Shown piece by piece: positions 34,441 through 47,463 of a DNA stretch of 64,000 bases. Within the stretch, counting starts at the first letter, position 1; every line of letters starts with the position of its first letter. The position numbers and the translations under genes are program-made. The stretch lies in assembly GCA_002633005.1 (NCBI GenBank), contig NMRA01000107.1, positions 807,872 to 871,871 of the forward strand, in the 5' to 3' direction. The notes below the pieces were generated by a model. It had not been told where the DNA came from. It made no database searches and worked only from the letters and a program-made list of their open reading frames with translations. The DNA comes from Phoronis australis. Lineage: Eukaryota; Phoronida; Phoronidae.

Positions 34441-34744
34441 GATGTAGCACCAAAGCATTTGTAACTTTATAAACAGATTCAAAGGTTATAATCCTCGGTT
34501 TGAACACTTTAAAACCGGTTTTGAAAGTTATAACCGCGGTTATAACCTTTCAGCAGGGGTGGTGTAAGCGAGAGATTAAAGTCAGTGTGAAGACTGCAGT
34601 TGTAAAATTCCACTCAGTAGGTCGTGCTGCTGTCAAACTTCTTTGGAGAAAATGTCACTAAACAGATTTTGCTGGTTTTGTTCTTGAAAATCCAAGTATT
34701 ATGCGCTCCAAAAACCTGTAACACAAATATATCCTATATGTATT

Positions 34745-35362
34745 TTGGTTTGTTCACAACCAAATCAGTCTAATTCAACTGCTGTTACCCATGGAGAAGG
34801 CAGACGATCGGATACAGGTGATCCATCGGACCTTACCCAATTTTGGTCGAACAATTTCGACTTCAGTCTGTTCACTTCCTACTGTAATTTAGCTCGTACA
34901 CTGATTTCACGTAAAGTGAACAATTGCGAACCAAATGTATTTAATCTAGGAAAATTGTTACTTATTTATAATTTAGAAGTCACCACTAATTTCGAAACGA
35001 ATTCGGGTGAATTATTGTTGACTCCAAAATCGAAGAAATATTTATTTGTCATTGCCAGTACACATACTTCGATCACCCTAATATTCAGCACATGCACACT
35101 GCATGCGGTACTCCAAAGTCACTGCCCGTACAGTCTGATCTACAAGTGGGAGTCTCCTTGGAACAAGTTCCTCTTCACAAACAATGTTATAAATAGCAAT
35201 GGAATTCTTTGGATTGAAAAAATAATATTTTATTATTATAATATCAATTTATGGAATTCACTAATAATGGTCTCCAAGGTCATCGAACTTCCATCATTCC
35301 ATAGTGGTCATTGTTTTTGTTCAATTCAATCTCATGTCTCGATACACCTGTGCTTCTCATGA
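34745..35362 (+). other. Longest ORF in the window, 205 codons, unrecognised
   Basis: Starts MVCSQPNQSNSTAVTHGEGR. Rich in Asn, Tyr, Phe and Leu, with no domain, signal or repeat I recognise. Its length somewhat exceeds chance for this base composition, but there is no homology-based support. Could be chance or a decayed transposon. Confidence 0.15.
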
Positions 35363-36639
35363 ACATGTTCTGTGTATTTTCGACGAATTGGAAATTTAGT
35401 ATCTACTTCCCCTCGTGAATATTTGGCAATGCTGGATTTAGAGAGGGCAAAGCGGCAATTACCCCCGGGTGACCCTCCATGAGAGTAGCCCGCCTGAAAG
35501 GGGCCCTTGATATGAAGGGCTGGAAAAAAGTGACTGTTAATCCCAACATTTGGTGACCGTCCTTAACTTAAAGGTTGTGTGATATTGATAAAGAGGGATG
35601 CCCATGGATGCCTCAACAGGCAATAAGCAGAAATTTATGCTATTACCAAGACCGTTGGCCGCCAGGTACTCAATATTATAACAAGTGATATTTCAAAAGA
35701 GAGGAAGAAAGAGAGCGACAAATGACTTCTCTCATGTCTGAAATGTCGCTGGGGGAAACGCAGTGTCTTCTTGAACTTCGAGCCCCCGAGCCACCCCCTG
35801 GGTGCGCGAATGTTAGTTACGCTAAAAGTTATCTGTACGCAGCTTAAGCCGAAGTCTGGGTGCGCGCATGCTCTGTCACAAATGTTCTGGCCGTGTCCCC
35901 CAAGCGGTAAATCCAGCACTGAACGTTGACAAATTTTTGTTAAGCTGCATTTCACACTGTTTAGGTAGATAAAACGAGACAGGCCTGTTACGCTCATAAA
36001 ACCAGTGTAGTAATACACGTGTAGTTAGTGTCCTGATAGGATTCTATTTCCGTTGTAACTTAAATCACACGCAAATTCGTACATGCAGAACCCAGTCGAA
36101 CATTACGAGGCCAGTTTTATTAAAAGATAAAATTCGATTTTTGTGTTATACAAATGTAGCTAAAGAGGACGATTTCTTTTTCTTTCTTACATAGGTTTCG
36201 TACATGACCGTATTCTTCAAGCCACGTGCTTGACCTTTCTGTCGGTACCTTTGCCTTTGCAATGATATCTAAGTTGAGTGATGCTTCTTCAAAACCGTTT
36301 CTTTATGTTATTCCATCACTCTGTGCGAGACCTCGTTCAATGTTATTTATCCGGATAGGGTTGACGTGGCAAACATTTGGATCGCCATCGCCATCGAAAT
36401 CATAGATTATTTATCTGCGCCAGCTATTGAGGTATGGTCCACACAGAAATTAGTTGCCGAGACCCAGGTAGTGTAAACTGACGTGCATCACATCGTTATT
36501 GTACAAAGTGTCTCAATCTAGGTACGTTGACGGTGAACAACGTCTGTGACACGATGCAAAGGAGTGCAAGTGCTTACTGGATACGTCAAGAGATTTGCGT
36601 GTCACTGTAGAGACGGTACGAATGTATGGAACGCACCTA

Positions 36640-36799
36640 GCCTGCCTCCCGGTCAGTAACACTAGGACCTCGCTAAAACGCAAGATTTCGCGAGATTTCG
36701 TGAGATATTGCCGTGTATTTTAAATGAGAACACGTGACTTTGTCTAGATTTTAGCTAGGTCCTAGCGTATGTCCTAGAGTTACTGAACGCACGCCTGGC
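36640..36799 (-). mobile_element. MITE, GTTCAGTA family, copy 4
   Basis: Starts 'cctgcctcccggtcagtaac' and ends 'gttactgaacgcacgcctgg'. Intergenic copy, inverted relative to copies 1 and 3. Confidence 0.75.
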
Positions 36800-37159
36800 C
36801 TCTGTTGTGAGAAGTCATTTTTGACACGTGACGAGTCATTTCTGACGCACTGACGTGTCAGTGACGCAGTCGAGTAGTCAGTGCTGTAGTGGGGCGTAGA
36901 CGCACGTAGGCACAGCCATAGTCGAGTCTTAAAACTTTAAAAAATAAACTATTTAACAACATACCGTATGTTTTTTGAGCCTAATTTCCAGGAAAATTTT
37001 AATAGACTAAATTGATGCACGTGTTCTATACGTATTTCTTATGAATGTTTGTCGTCGTCGGGAAAGCACGGTCACAGTGTTGCTGGGAAATTTGCTAATC
37101 AGAAAACCAAAAGTCATAAAATGTGACTGATTTAAGCAGTGAGACTTCATACCTAAACA

Positions 37160-37222
37160 CATGGACACACGAGCGCACACAAACGCACACGCACACGCAC
37201 ACCGACGCAGGCACACACATCG
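37160..37222 (+). repeat. (CA)n-rich microsatellite
   Basis: Imperfect CA/CG alternation of about 60 bp ('acgcacacgcacacgcacac' within it). Confidence 0.8.
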
Positions 37223-37529
37223 GTATGGACAAAATTTCACGATTTCTTCAAAATGTGATTCTGATTTTCCTTTTAGTACCAAATGGACTGCACCGGGTCC
37301 GGCTGGGGGAACAAAGTGCTACGAAAATGCCACCTGTGATGTCGAACAGAAACAATGGTGATGTTTATGTTGAAAGCAGCGAAAAGTGCGTAAAACTATC
37401 ATAACACACAAGGAGGTTTGTTTGACAACTAATTAGTACAAAGAACAAGGCATTACACACGAGATGCATGCAATCTTTTCATAGAGTAAGTAGGCTATTT
37501 AAAGTACACACATGCACATGCTAGCATAG

Positions 37530-38829
37530 TGTAAATGGGCAGAGACAAATGTCATTGACATGCACTAAGCAACAGAGTTCATGGTAATAACTCAAATTCA
37601 GCAAATATTTGAAAGAAAATACTGGTCACATCAGCTGGAGTATCCAACAGTCCAGCCACATCTGTGAAAGGGATGGCTTTTGAATTTTGTTCGTTTAGTC
37701 CTGCATGGAGAAGGACATTGTGGTGGAAATATCTGAGCCATTGGTGATTGTGGTATTTGAGTAGTTGGCTCTAATCTGTATTCTAAGTAGTAGTTGTCAT
37801 GAAAGCAAGCGCAAATATCACTTACCTCGCAAGGAAAATAATTACCGCCCCCATTCTCAATAATTCATGGATTCCTGGGCGTAGCAGAGGCGTAAATGAA
37901 GCATATTCGTTAGCGACGAATGGCGGCAGCAGGGAACGGTCTGTGGACTCGGCAAAAGCAGACAAGCCATCAGAAGTAATATTCCCTATTTTTCTCTATG
38001 ATACTGCGCAAAAACAACTTTTATATCGTCAATTTTATCGTTACCCACATGACCTTATCCCGAAGCACACTTTCCGCCATGGCGATATCTGTACGTCAAC
38101 ACTCCAGTGCATTTGGAAATTACTTTGTATGTAGAGTTGTCATATCGCACATAAGAATTGACAGCGTTCAACCGTATATAATGTTGGCACATTCACGATA
38201 CAAATAAGCCCTGATACGTTACACATAACCGTGTTGCATTTTAAATCTGCTTTGTATTTCTTTTGATAAAACAATATGTATCATGGTGGCACAATTGCAA
38301 ATAAAACAAGTAAACCGAAGTTTAATACCAACACCATGGTACGTCAGGTAAAATTTTCGTGGCCTTCAGGTACGAACTGATTTCGCATCACGCAATGCAA
38401 CCCAAAATAGAAACACTCAGAATATACAAGCAGGGATAATACAACAGTCTATGGGTATAACAATTAGACAAACCGATGATTACTTAGTCAAGATCGGCAG
38501 CAAGTTTTCAAAAAAGCGGCTATAATACCGAGCCTATCACAAAGTGACATTTGATTTAGACAACTAACCATTATGAAATAGGTCTGAAATTGATCTTTAT
38601 TGTAATCAGACTGTCAGTTCGTTATTGCTGGAGATCAGGCTACCACGAGTTAATTGGCACTTGGCGTGTCAGGAGTCGCTGAACAGTCTCAAATCAATGA
38701 GGCCAGTTCCCTGCAATCACAGATTACATATTTCATTTGAGTAAGAAATAAAGTGATACCAAGTTAATATCATCAAGTCATCAAAAACTAGAGTTTTTGC
38801 TTTGGGCGGAAGGTAACGGGGCAGCCGTA
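37530..38829 (+). repeat. Direct duplicate block 1, copy A
   Basis: About 1.3 kb nearly identical to 39147-40449, with small indels in the first half and almost none in the last 650 bp. Similarity stops abruptly at GCAGCCGTA. Short ORFs inside match between copies but differ by frameshift, so coding is doubtful. Confidence 0.9.
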
Positions 38830-39146
38830 CATAACGCAAAGTTGTCGTGAGGACTCGATTGGGACCTCAGGGGTCTCACGCTCCACCGGCTAATTTGAAA
38901 AGGCTTTGTCCAGTCACGCGTTGTGGGTAATAAATCGAGATAATGATACCAACAGCCGACGCGACAAGCAGAACTACTTTCTTTTACTTCATTTGTGCAC
39001 TAACTGGAGAAATTTAGAATTAGACTTTTAAACACTATCCGATCTTCAACTTTTTTCGGGAGACTTAAATCTCAATGTAGTTTGCGCAAAGACGATGTGC
39101 AATTTTTGGAGGTGTATTGACGATGATCAACGTTAAAACGGAGAGN

Positions 39147-40449
39147 TATAAATGTATACACAGGGACAAATGTCATTGACATGCACTAAGCAACAGAGTT
39201 CATGGTAATAACTCAAAATTCAGCAAATATTTGAAAGAAAATACTGGTCACATCAGCTGGAGTATCCAACAGTTTAGCCACATCTGTGAAAGCGATGGCT
39301 TTTGAATTTTGTTCGTTTAGTCCTGCATGGAGAAGGACATTGGTGGAAAAATCTGAGCCATTGGTGATTGTGGTACTTGAGAAACGTTGGCTCTAATTTT
39401 CATTCTAAGTAGTAGTTGTCATGAAAGCAAGCGCAAATATCACTTATCTTGTAAGGAAAATAATTACCGCCCCCATTCTCAATAATCATGGATTCATGGG
39501 CGTAGCAGAGGCGCAAATGAAGCATATCCGTTGTCGACGAATGGCGGCAGCAGGAAACGGTCTGTGGACTCGGCAAAAGCAGACAAGCCATCAGAAGTAA
39601 TATTTCCTATTTTTCTCTGTGATACTGCGCAAAAACAACTTTTATATCATCAATTTTATCGTTACCCACATGACCTTATCAAAAGCACACTTTCCGCCAG
39701 GGCGATATCTGTACGACAACACTCCAGTGCATTTGGAAATTACTTTGTATGTAGAGTTGTCATATCGCACATAAGAATTGACAGCGTTCAACCGTATATA
39801 ATGTTGGCACATTCACGATACAAATAAGCCTTGATACGTTACACATAACCGTGTTGCATTTTAAATCTGCTTTGTATTTCTTTTGATAAAACAATATGTA
39901 TCATGGTGGCACAATTGCAAATAAAACAAGTAAACCGAAGTTTAATACCAACACCATTGTACGTCCGGTAAAATTTTCGTGGCCTTCAGGTACGAACTGA
40001 TTTCGCATCACGCAATGCAACCCAAAATAGAAACACTCAGAATATACAAGCAGGGATAATACAACAGTCTATGGGTATAACAATTAGACAAACCGATGAT
40101 TACTTAGTCAAGATCGGCAGCAAGTTTTCAAAAAAGCGGCTATAATACCGAGCCTATCACAAAGTGACATTTGATTTAGACAACTAACCATTATGAAATA
40201 GGTCTGAAATTGATCTTTATTGTAATCAGACTGTCAGTTCGTTATTGCTGGAGATCAGGCTACCACGAGTTAATTGGCACTTGGCGTGTCAGGAGTCGCT
40301 GAACAGTCTCAAATCAATGAGGCCAGTTCCCTGCAATCACAGATTACAGATTTCATTTGAGTAAGAAATAAAGTGATACCAAGTTAATATCATCAAGTCA
40401 TCAAAAACTAGAGTTTTTGCTTTGGGCGGAAGGTAACGGGGCAGCCGTA
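39147..40449 (+). repeat. Direct duplicate block 1, copy B (starts after N at 39146)
   Basis: Begins immediately after the single N at 39146 and matches 37530-38829. Only 316 bp separate the end of copy A from the N. This is the pattern of two overlapping contigs, or alleles, joined without merging. Confidence 0.9.
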
Positions 40450-40924
40450 GGGCGGCGCCACCCTATATCGATATAGAGGCCCGCTCATTGGCCGGGGGTT
40501 TACCATAATTATTAGTATAGGGGTCCACTTTTGAGGTTAGAAATTCAATTTCTTACCTAAGTCATTTTAATAAGAATAGGTCGCGGGTTTATGGACGCTG
40601 TAAGTCGTAAGATAACACAAACTCCCGGGACTACTCAGCCGTTCTGGTGTTGGCAACTCGGGAAAACTTTTTTGTAACGCACGTGTACATGAGCGTCATT
40701 CATTTCAATACAGTGTGGGTACACACCAGCAACGCACTAGTCAATTAAAGCAGCATTCAACACGTGCTTTCTACACTAAAAATAGAAGTTTTGATTAAAA
40801 AAATAATTGCGGGCAGTCTGATACACGTTATACCAGTTGTGTGCAGGCAGCGTACATCAGTCGGAACTATTTTTATGCTTTACTGAAATATAGTTAAAAC
40901 CGAGCTGAGTTGTTTGAAACCTGA

Positions 40925-41008
40925 CTCGATCGTTTAGAAGCGTGACCCAGTGGGACTCTAGCCCACGACATCGAGTAAAGAAAGCGGACACTTAGCACAC
41001 TAGGACAC
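40925..41008 (-). repeat. tRNA-like sequence, second candidate
   Basis: Minus strand 'gtgtcctagtgtgctaagtg' (A-box-like) and 'gggctagagtccc' (B-box-like) at tRNA-like spacing. Degenerate; SINE-derived or chance. Confidence 0.3.
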
Positions 41009-41222
41009 ACTGCCTCCTCTTTAAATTTTGATTAAGACTGATTAACGTTATGAAATGGGTATACACTTGTTCCTTAGTCAAAGTAGATGTGATGTCGGAT
41101 CTTGGAAAGAACTGGTAGTTAGGTACTTCTCAGATCTAGTTCAAAGCAATTCATAAAATTGTTCTAAAGAAACAATGAATAATTAAATTTCAGTTCTTCC
41201 TGAGCCCAGAGATCACTAACAA

Positions 41223-41430
41223 GCTGGGTAAATAACTAGACAGTACAAACTGGGTAAAGAACGAGACAGTACAAACTGTGTAAAGAACGAGATAGTACGA
41301 ACTGGCAAAAGAACAAGACAGTAGGAACTGGCAAAATAACGAGACAGTACAAACTGGGTAAAGAACGAGACAGTACAAACTGGGTAAAGAACGAGACAGT
41401 ACAAACTGGGTAAAGAACGAGACAGTATAA
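41223..41430 (+). repeat. 26-bp minisatellite, 8 copies
   Basis: Eight head-to-tail copies of 'actgggtaaagaacgagaca' + 'gtacaa', with a few substitutions in units 1, 3, 4 and 5. The Leu/Tyr/Phe-rich minus ORFs here are a by-product. Confidence 0.95.
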
Positions 41431-41489
41431 AATTTATAACGGCAGATAACCTTAACCAAAACTTGTTGTTTAAGAAAGCGAAGGTTTTG

Positions 41490-41842
41490 GCCTATAAACA
41501 GATACTAAAAACGACTTTCCCGTCCAATTTTCAGAAACAAAACAATGTTCTGTAACTTTCGACAAACCTCAACAGCTTGGAGGAAAATCTAAATACCCCT
41601 TTCAAAGCATGTTAAATGGGCAAGCGTGACCTACATGTACGCTTTTAGCGTATTACACGGCAAATGTGGGAAAAGACCACGCATCAGGGACTATAATATC
41701 CTATTTGTGAGATACAGAGTACGAGTTTTCAGTTGATCTCTGCCTTTATCTTTCACGACTGCGGCCAATGATGGATTAGCAGGTGGCAGAACGAAGAATT
41801 GGTTGGAACTATCCAAAATAGGGTTTAGTATCCCTTTAAGCT
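41490..41842 (+). repeat. Dispersed ~390-bp repeat, copy 2
   Basis: Matches 34050-34440. Its end reads 'gggtttagtatccctttaa', that is TTAAAGGGATACTAAACCC on the other strand. This suggests a TTAA-targeting DNA element end. Confidence 0.6.
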
Positions 41843-43069
41843 TACATGTATGTAGACCCCTAGTAGAATGTCCAACTCTGACAAATCACTTCTCAGAAAT
41901 GGTTGGTCGGATTTACATGAAACTTTCAGATACTATGCTTGATGCACTGTTGTCCAAAATATACAAAATATTCCACCTTCATCATTTTCATGAAACGAAT
42001 CAAAATTAACAACGAGAACGAAGTGATTCACTTAGAGAACTGCAACGGCATTTTTGATATCATCTTGAACGTTTCTACCCAACGAAATTTGGTTGGAATT
42101 GATACCGCTATTTTGCAATGGATTCACGTTTCCTTTTTAACTATTTTGATAAAGTCATGGTTACGTGACCCAAATAAATCCAGTTCGGCATAAAGTCAAC
42201 CTATAATTTTACATCCTTTCCACTTTTATACAACGTAATATAATGCCTTTACTAATATTTGGCAAAAAACAAACTACTACATTATTAAGTCTTACGTAAT
42301 CTTAATGCCACTTTCGAGTGTAACCTTTTATATTCGGCTAAGTAGTCCACGTGCTTCGGTAGCGAGAAGTGGCGTTTTCTTTTTACAAAGAAGCAAAGTT
42401 TTGTTGTTTATCATTTTTGACTGCCGGTGGTTTTTGATTTGTTTGGAAATGAAACTTTGTCAATAGTTTACGAGCACTGATAAAGATTTGTTTTTCAACT
42501 ATCACGTCTAGAGTTTTAATTAACAAAATAAAATTTGACAAAGTTAGGTTATACGACCGCGGCTTTTCCTTTTCATAGAATGAATTTTACTGCGGTTATT
42601 CTTAAAAAAAAGGACACGCGGCTGCAGAGATATTTGTCCATGTACTCGCATCAACGATGACTAGTTTCGGTGTAACACACGTCACCTCAGATTGATTTGA
42701 ATTTTAGCCGTCATATTTGCCGAAGCTCTTATTCAGAAACTTCAACCGATATTATCTGACAAAATAATGACGACCAAAAACAAAATAAACATGTATTTGA
42801 ATACAGTGTTAGATACAAAGAATGCCGTCACCAATCTACCAGACACCAATAAAAGTGACCAATCCGACAAGCCTATATCGAGTGTGCGCGTACATGTATT
42901 TAGGTCCTTAGCCTACGTGCGGCTGTATTCAAAATAATGCGTTTACTTCAAGATGTTTCCTCAAAAGCTTCCAAGTCAATAATCACTTACACGGGTACTG
43001 TATTTTGAGAATCCATTTGATGCCTGCTAATCTGAGGAAAATGGTTCTCAAAATGCGAGACGGCCCTGT

Positions 43070-44085
43070 TAGTGACTGCCGCAATACCGCTGTCAAGTTT
43101 GTAGAGATCAGTGCATGGCCACTATGTGTTGCTGCAGTGGTCAAATCTGTCCGAACATACATGTAGGTGCCAGCTCACTGACATCACATACATCTGTGCC
43201 AAGTTTCATTGAACTCTTGAAATCGGTTCATTTGATGTCATTCGATAACGCCCTTAGATGAAATGGCCCAGCAATGATTGAATCCACACAAAAATCTAAC
43301 AGTGCAGGAGCACTGACACACCATATGTCAAGTTTCATTGAAATACGCCAATCGGTTCTTTTAAATATCATCCGGAATTGCCCTTGATCCCCTAAACAAC
43401 ACATGAAATTCCCTTGTTGAGAACAAACTGGCCACGTCAGAAAATTTAATGGTACCGGCGCATTGACATCATATTCCCGTGTTGCGTTTAACCATTAATC
43501 GTTCCGTAGCCCTTCCCACAAAGATACTGAAACTAAGTCACGCCCCCTTGGGGGCGGGGCAAAATGAAAGTGGCACGACCGTTTTAGTGGTTCCCTACAC
43601 CCTTGTGCCAAATTTCATCGTGATCTAGACGCCCGGACAGGATGACAACCACATGCGACCACACATTTAATTAATTCAGCGCATAAAATAAATACAAATT
43701 TGCCACTATACGAGGCACAGCGCTAGTCGGAAGAGTACTACTAAATGTCGCCATCCGTTGTCACTAATGGGAAACACAATCTCGCCAAATCAATTCACCG
43801 CGATCCTACTGGGGGTTATGGCGATTCAGGTACGGATGGAAAAATGTGACTAAGCGCACCACTTGACAGCAGCAGGACCACTCCGAAAATCAACATAATT
43901 CGGTAGTCGGATCAGAGCGAAACTCACCGACATCCGTCATCATCTTGATGGGACACATCTAGCAAACTTCTATAAGATACTGCAAGGGGTCAAGGAGATA
44001 TACCAGCGGACGCCGGTCGACGAGGCAGAGATGACGGCAACATGCGCCCACATATGTAGGTGAAGACACATAAAAATCACGATGA
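43070..44085 (+). repeat. Second copy of the interspersed element with internal repeats
   Basis: Repeated 'tgccaagtttcattgaa' and 'ccactatgtg' type units, a GC-rich variant near 43545, and the shared end 'gacggcaacatgcgcccac' near 44030-44060. Same orientation as the copy at 61.5 kb. Confidence 0.6.
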
Positions 44086-44877
44086 GACGCCTTGGAGCAT
44101 GTCTTCCGATTATTCGGTTGATTCAGTAGGTGCATGATAAATTACGGATTGACGATAAACGCCAGTAGTAATTAAGAACTTACAAGTATTTTTTTAAACG
44201 TGAATGGTTTTGGATGTTGACAATTACTTTAAACTGTGTTTTCAGGGCACCCTACAGTTCTACGGACACAACTTCAAACAGGGCGCAAGGCCCTAAATAC
44301 GCACCTTCACACATATATTGCAAGTTAATGGTTAGCTCAGTGGTATTGCACAGAACAGACGAGATCCACAAACGGCTAATACATTAGGTTTCTATACATA
44401 CCTATACATAAAGTGTATCATATTATATAATTTACAACTGACTGGCATGCAACCTCGAAAGAGGCTACAGTGTAGCCACCAGATTCCTGCTCCATTGTCT
44501 CCGTTACACATGTCATTGTCCCTTACAAATGTTATCGTCAGGAAACGTGAAACATAGAGAATACTGGTCGGTTATGCAGCTAGCTCGTAAGCTCTTGGCA
44601 GGACAGTCAATTCACAGCCTTGGGATACAGGAAATATCATAAGTCCAGAGGCTAAAACACAGCTTGCTCTCCCCGAATCTGAGTTCAGGTCTGAGATTTT
44701 GAAGAACACGAACACAGTTGGTCGCCAATAAGGTATACACTAGTAATATATTATGAAATACGTTTACAACTTGAATAATTATTTGATTTTCTTCAAAGAA
44801 AACCCATGGTAAATTTTCTTGCACACTCAACAGGTCTTGCATTGACGAAATCTACCGGTTAATACTGTGGCTGGCAG

Positions 44878-44883
44878 TTTATT
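44878..44883 (-). terminator. Possible polyadenylation signal for UGCG
   Basis: AATAAA on the minus strand about 2.4 kb beyond the UGCG stop codon. It is the only canonical hexamer I noticed on that strand in this interval. Cleavage there would give a long 3' UTR; transcript data are needed to confirm it. Confidence 0.2.
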
Positions 44884-47283
44884 GAAGACATTATAGAGGG
44901 AGTAGACATTCCTCTTAGCTTGTCATCATGGGTCTCATACACGGCCATACACTGATATCCAGAAAGACATAACAAAAACCATGGAATGTAGGGGGATGCT
45001 TACAATTATGCAAACTGCAATGCAATAGAGGTATTCAATTCAGTTAGGGCAACACTAGTAAATATCTTGTAATACCTTTTGCACCATTCCTACAGGAATC
45101 ACGCAATTTTACCCCAGAGCCCAAAGAAAGCCATTATGTCACAACATCGAATGCTTTTAGTGTTCAAATTCCTCATGTGCTCAGGACTGATCTCCTCTTA
45201 GAGTTGGGGATGCTTGGTTAAGCCTGATCTAATCAGGTCTTAAACAATTGTAAATCGCTCACAACAGGCATAATTTACAAATTGAAAGTTTAAATCTAAA
45301 ATTTGCGAGAATAAAAGTCACCATGTTTTTCAAGTAGAAAAATGATACAGTTGGTTTTTAAGAATCCATGAACTATTCACTGAAATCACAACAGCTTTAA
45401 ATTCCATTTGAAAGGCTTAATAACTGACTTCCTTCCCACTTCATTAGTGACCTCCACATACAATGAATAGGTTCAATTGACAGTGCAAATGCCTGCGGAT
45501 TTTTCAGAGGGCTTTGGGTTAACCGTTGCAACAGCAGAGCATCTGGTTAAGGAGAAACTTGATGTTAAAACTAGTAAATTTGCCTTAACCTGACCTATCA
45601 ATGATATCCTAGCCTACCTATTTAAAAAAAAAAAAATGCTACAGAGTATGTTTTCCAGAGAACACCATACTAACAAAATTGTGACAAGAATATTGAGCCC
45701 ACTCCAGTAATATTATGCCAATACAATTTCTAGTTTTCAGACACAAAAATCATCATCATGTTATTGTATACTTACTGAATGGGAGAACTCTGGAGCATGA
45801 AAATTGCTAACGTCAAATCCACCCTGAGCAGAAATAACATTGATGTCAACCAATCCAAAACTCTGCTGCTCCTACATATATATAATAGAAACTTTCACTC
45901 GTCTTATTCATGCAAATTTCCAAAGCATCACCATTAACAGAACATTTGAACTGGATCTACACCAACCTTGCAAGAAAAAAAATCAACAAAAGAACTACTC
46001 TTCAATTTCAAAGTTGCATACAAGGTTAGTTGTACTAGAAATTACCAAACAATGTTCAAACAGTTCATAGGCCAACCAATGAGCAAATAGGTGGCGATTA
46101 AAAAACCTGCAAAATGAACAGTGCTCTGAAGACATACGGTGCACAAAACAACCATTTCACAGTCAAGATGAACATTGCTGAGAAGACAAAAGGTGCACAA
46201 AACAACCAATTCACAATCACAATACAGACTGAACACGGGTCAACAATTTTCACCGAATCATTCCCGCAAGTTGTTTTTAAGCACATTTAGCAACTTAAAT
46301 GCAAATTCATATTCATTCTGATACAAATACTAGTGTTGTGCTGCAAAATTATTAAAGTAAATGGTCAGCATCAAAAAACCAACCAGAGCTTGGTCCATAC
46401 TGCAACATGTAACTTATCAATTTACAAATTTGTTGTGGGCAATAAGACAAGTCATTGCATAGTAAAGACCAAGGAGTGCTCACCACACTCCAGACTGGAC
46501 TGTCCCTAACACCAGAACTGCACCAATCACAATGCATGTTTCCAGTACAAATTTGCAAAGTTTCCATGAAGTGCACCATGCAATTTCATGGTCAACCTTC
46601 CAGTTGAACTTTGGGTGCAGAGATATGACCACCGCTGGAGGTCACAAAATAATACTAACTCCATCTAAAGCAGTAGAGAATCTGGCATTGCCGTTCACTT
46701 TGTATTAGATAAAAATGGACTGGTACAACCATAAACTACTGTCTGGGTATTAACCTTTCAGCAGGTAGACAGAACATGAACTGGCAACTCATAGAGTCAA
46801 TGGTGGAGGGTTATAGCATGTTATCCGCTGCCAGTCCTTAATAAACTACTTTCAAACTCAGCCCCTAAACACAAGCTAAGTGATTGTCAATGCATGCAGA
46901 TATACAGGTTTGCAGCAATATCGAAATATACACCGTTCAGCACCAGAGAAGTCCTAAAATTCAGATCGTTCAAGCAAGAAACCAGAGATCGTATCACTGG
47001 ATCAAGACTACTATGGGTATTTTTGGACATCAGATCTTGTTTGAAATTTTCCCTCATATTGACTAATTTTAGTATCACAAAAGAAGACCGAAAACAAAAA
47101 GTCACACTAAACCAGGCGAAAACAAGTAAACAAGCTTTACCAACACTGCAGCCTACCCAGTACTTAAGTCGACAACCAAGGTATACACACATTGTCTCAT
47201 CCAATAAATACGCTATAAAAATTCGATGAAATTCAATGTGCAGTTGTCTTGAAATCCTCCACCGAAGCTTCTTTCGGCTCCCA

Positions 47284-47463
47284 CTAAACGTCTTGCTTCT
47301 TCATTACTTCTTCTACTCGTCCGCCCCAACGCAGCCTGAAGAGCTTAGTACCCCAATGCACGTACGGACTACTCTGAGCTCGCATGATCAAGTAAAATGA
47401 GGTCAGCTCTCGAAATATCCATGCTACCACATAGTCAAACTTTGAGAAGGGTAAGGGACCATT
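47284..47463 (-). CDS. UGCG: UGCG last exon with stop codon
   Basis: Begins [20 protein letters not shown], then [20 protein letters not shown] and TAG at 47286-47284. Corresponds to human FSKLDYAVAWFIRE...RYRLRCGGTAEEILDV, only slightly longer. Acceptor CTTTCAG. No overlap with other features. Confidence 0.93.
   Translation of the reverse strand, partial: NGPLPFSKFDYVVAWIFRELTSFYLIMRAQSSPYVHWGTKLFRLRWGGRVEEVMKKQDV

Larger units (their letters stand above)
33660..47283. other. Intergenic region between protease and UGCG
   Basis: Contains the repeats, MITE copy 4, minisatellite and duplicate block 1 listed separately. The stretches 42200-43070 and 44090-47283 show no recognisable exon. The latter may include the UGCG 3' UTR. 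Confidence 0.5.

Noticed and set aside
39531-39827. ORFs in duplicate block 1 as a conserved gene
   Set aside because: Copies differ by frameshift in the same region, and similarity extends equally over non-coding flanks.
41223-41430. CRISPR-like array
   Set aside because: Units are contiguous with no unique spacers, and the genome is eukaryotic.
41190-41459. Leu/Tyr/Phe-rich minus ORFs resembling membrane segments
   Set aside because: Produced by the 26-bp minisatellite, whose length shifts frame each unit.
44328-44400. tRNA-like 'ggttagctcagtggtattgc'
   Set aside because: Has an A-box-like start but no B box or pairing acceptor stem nearby.
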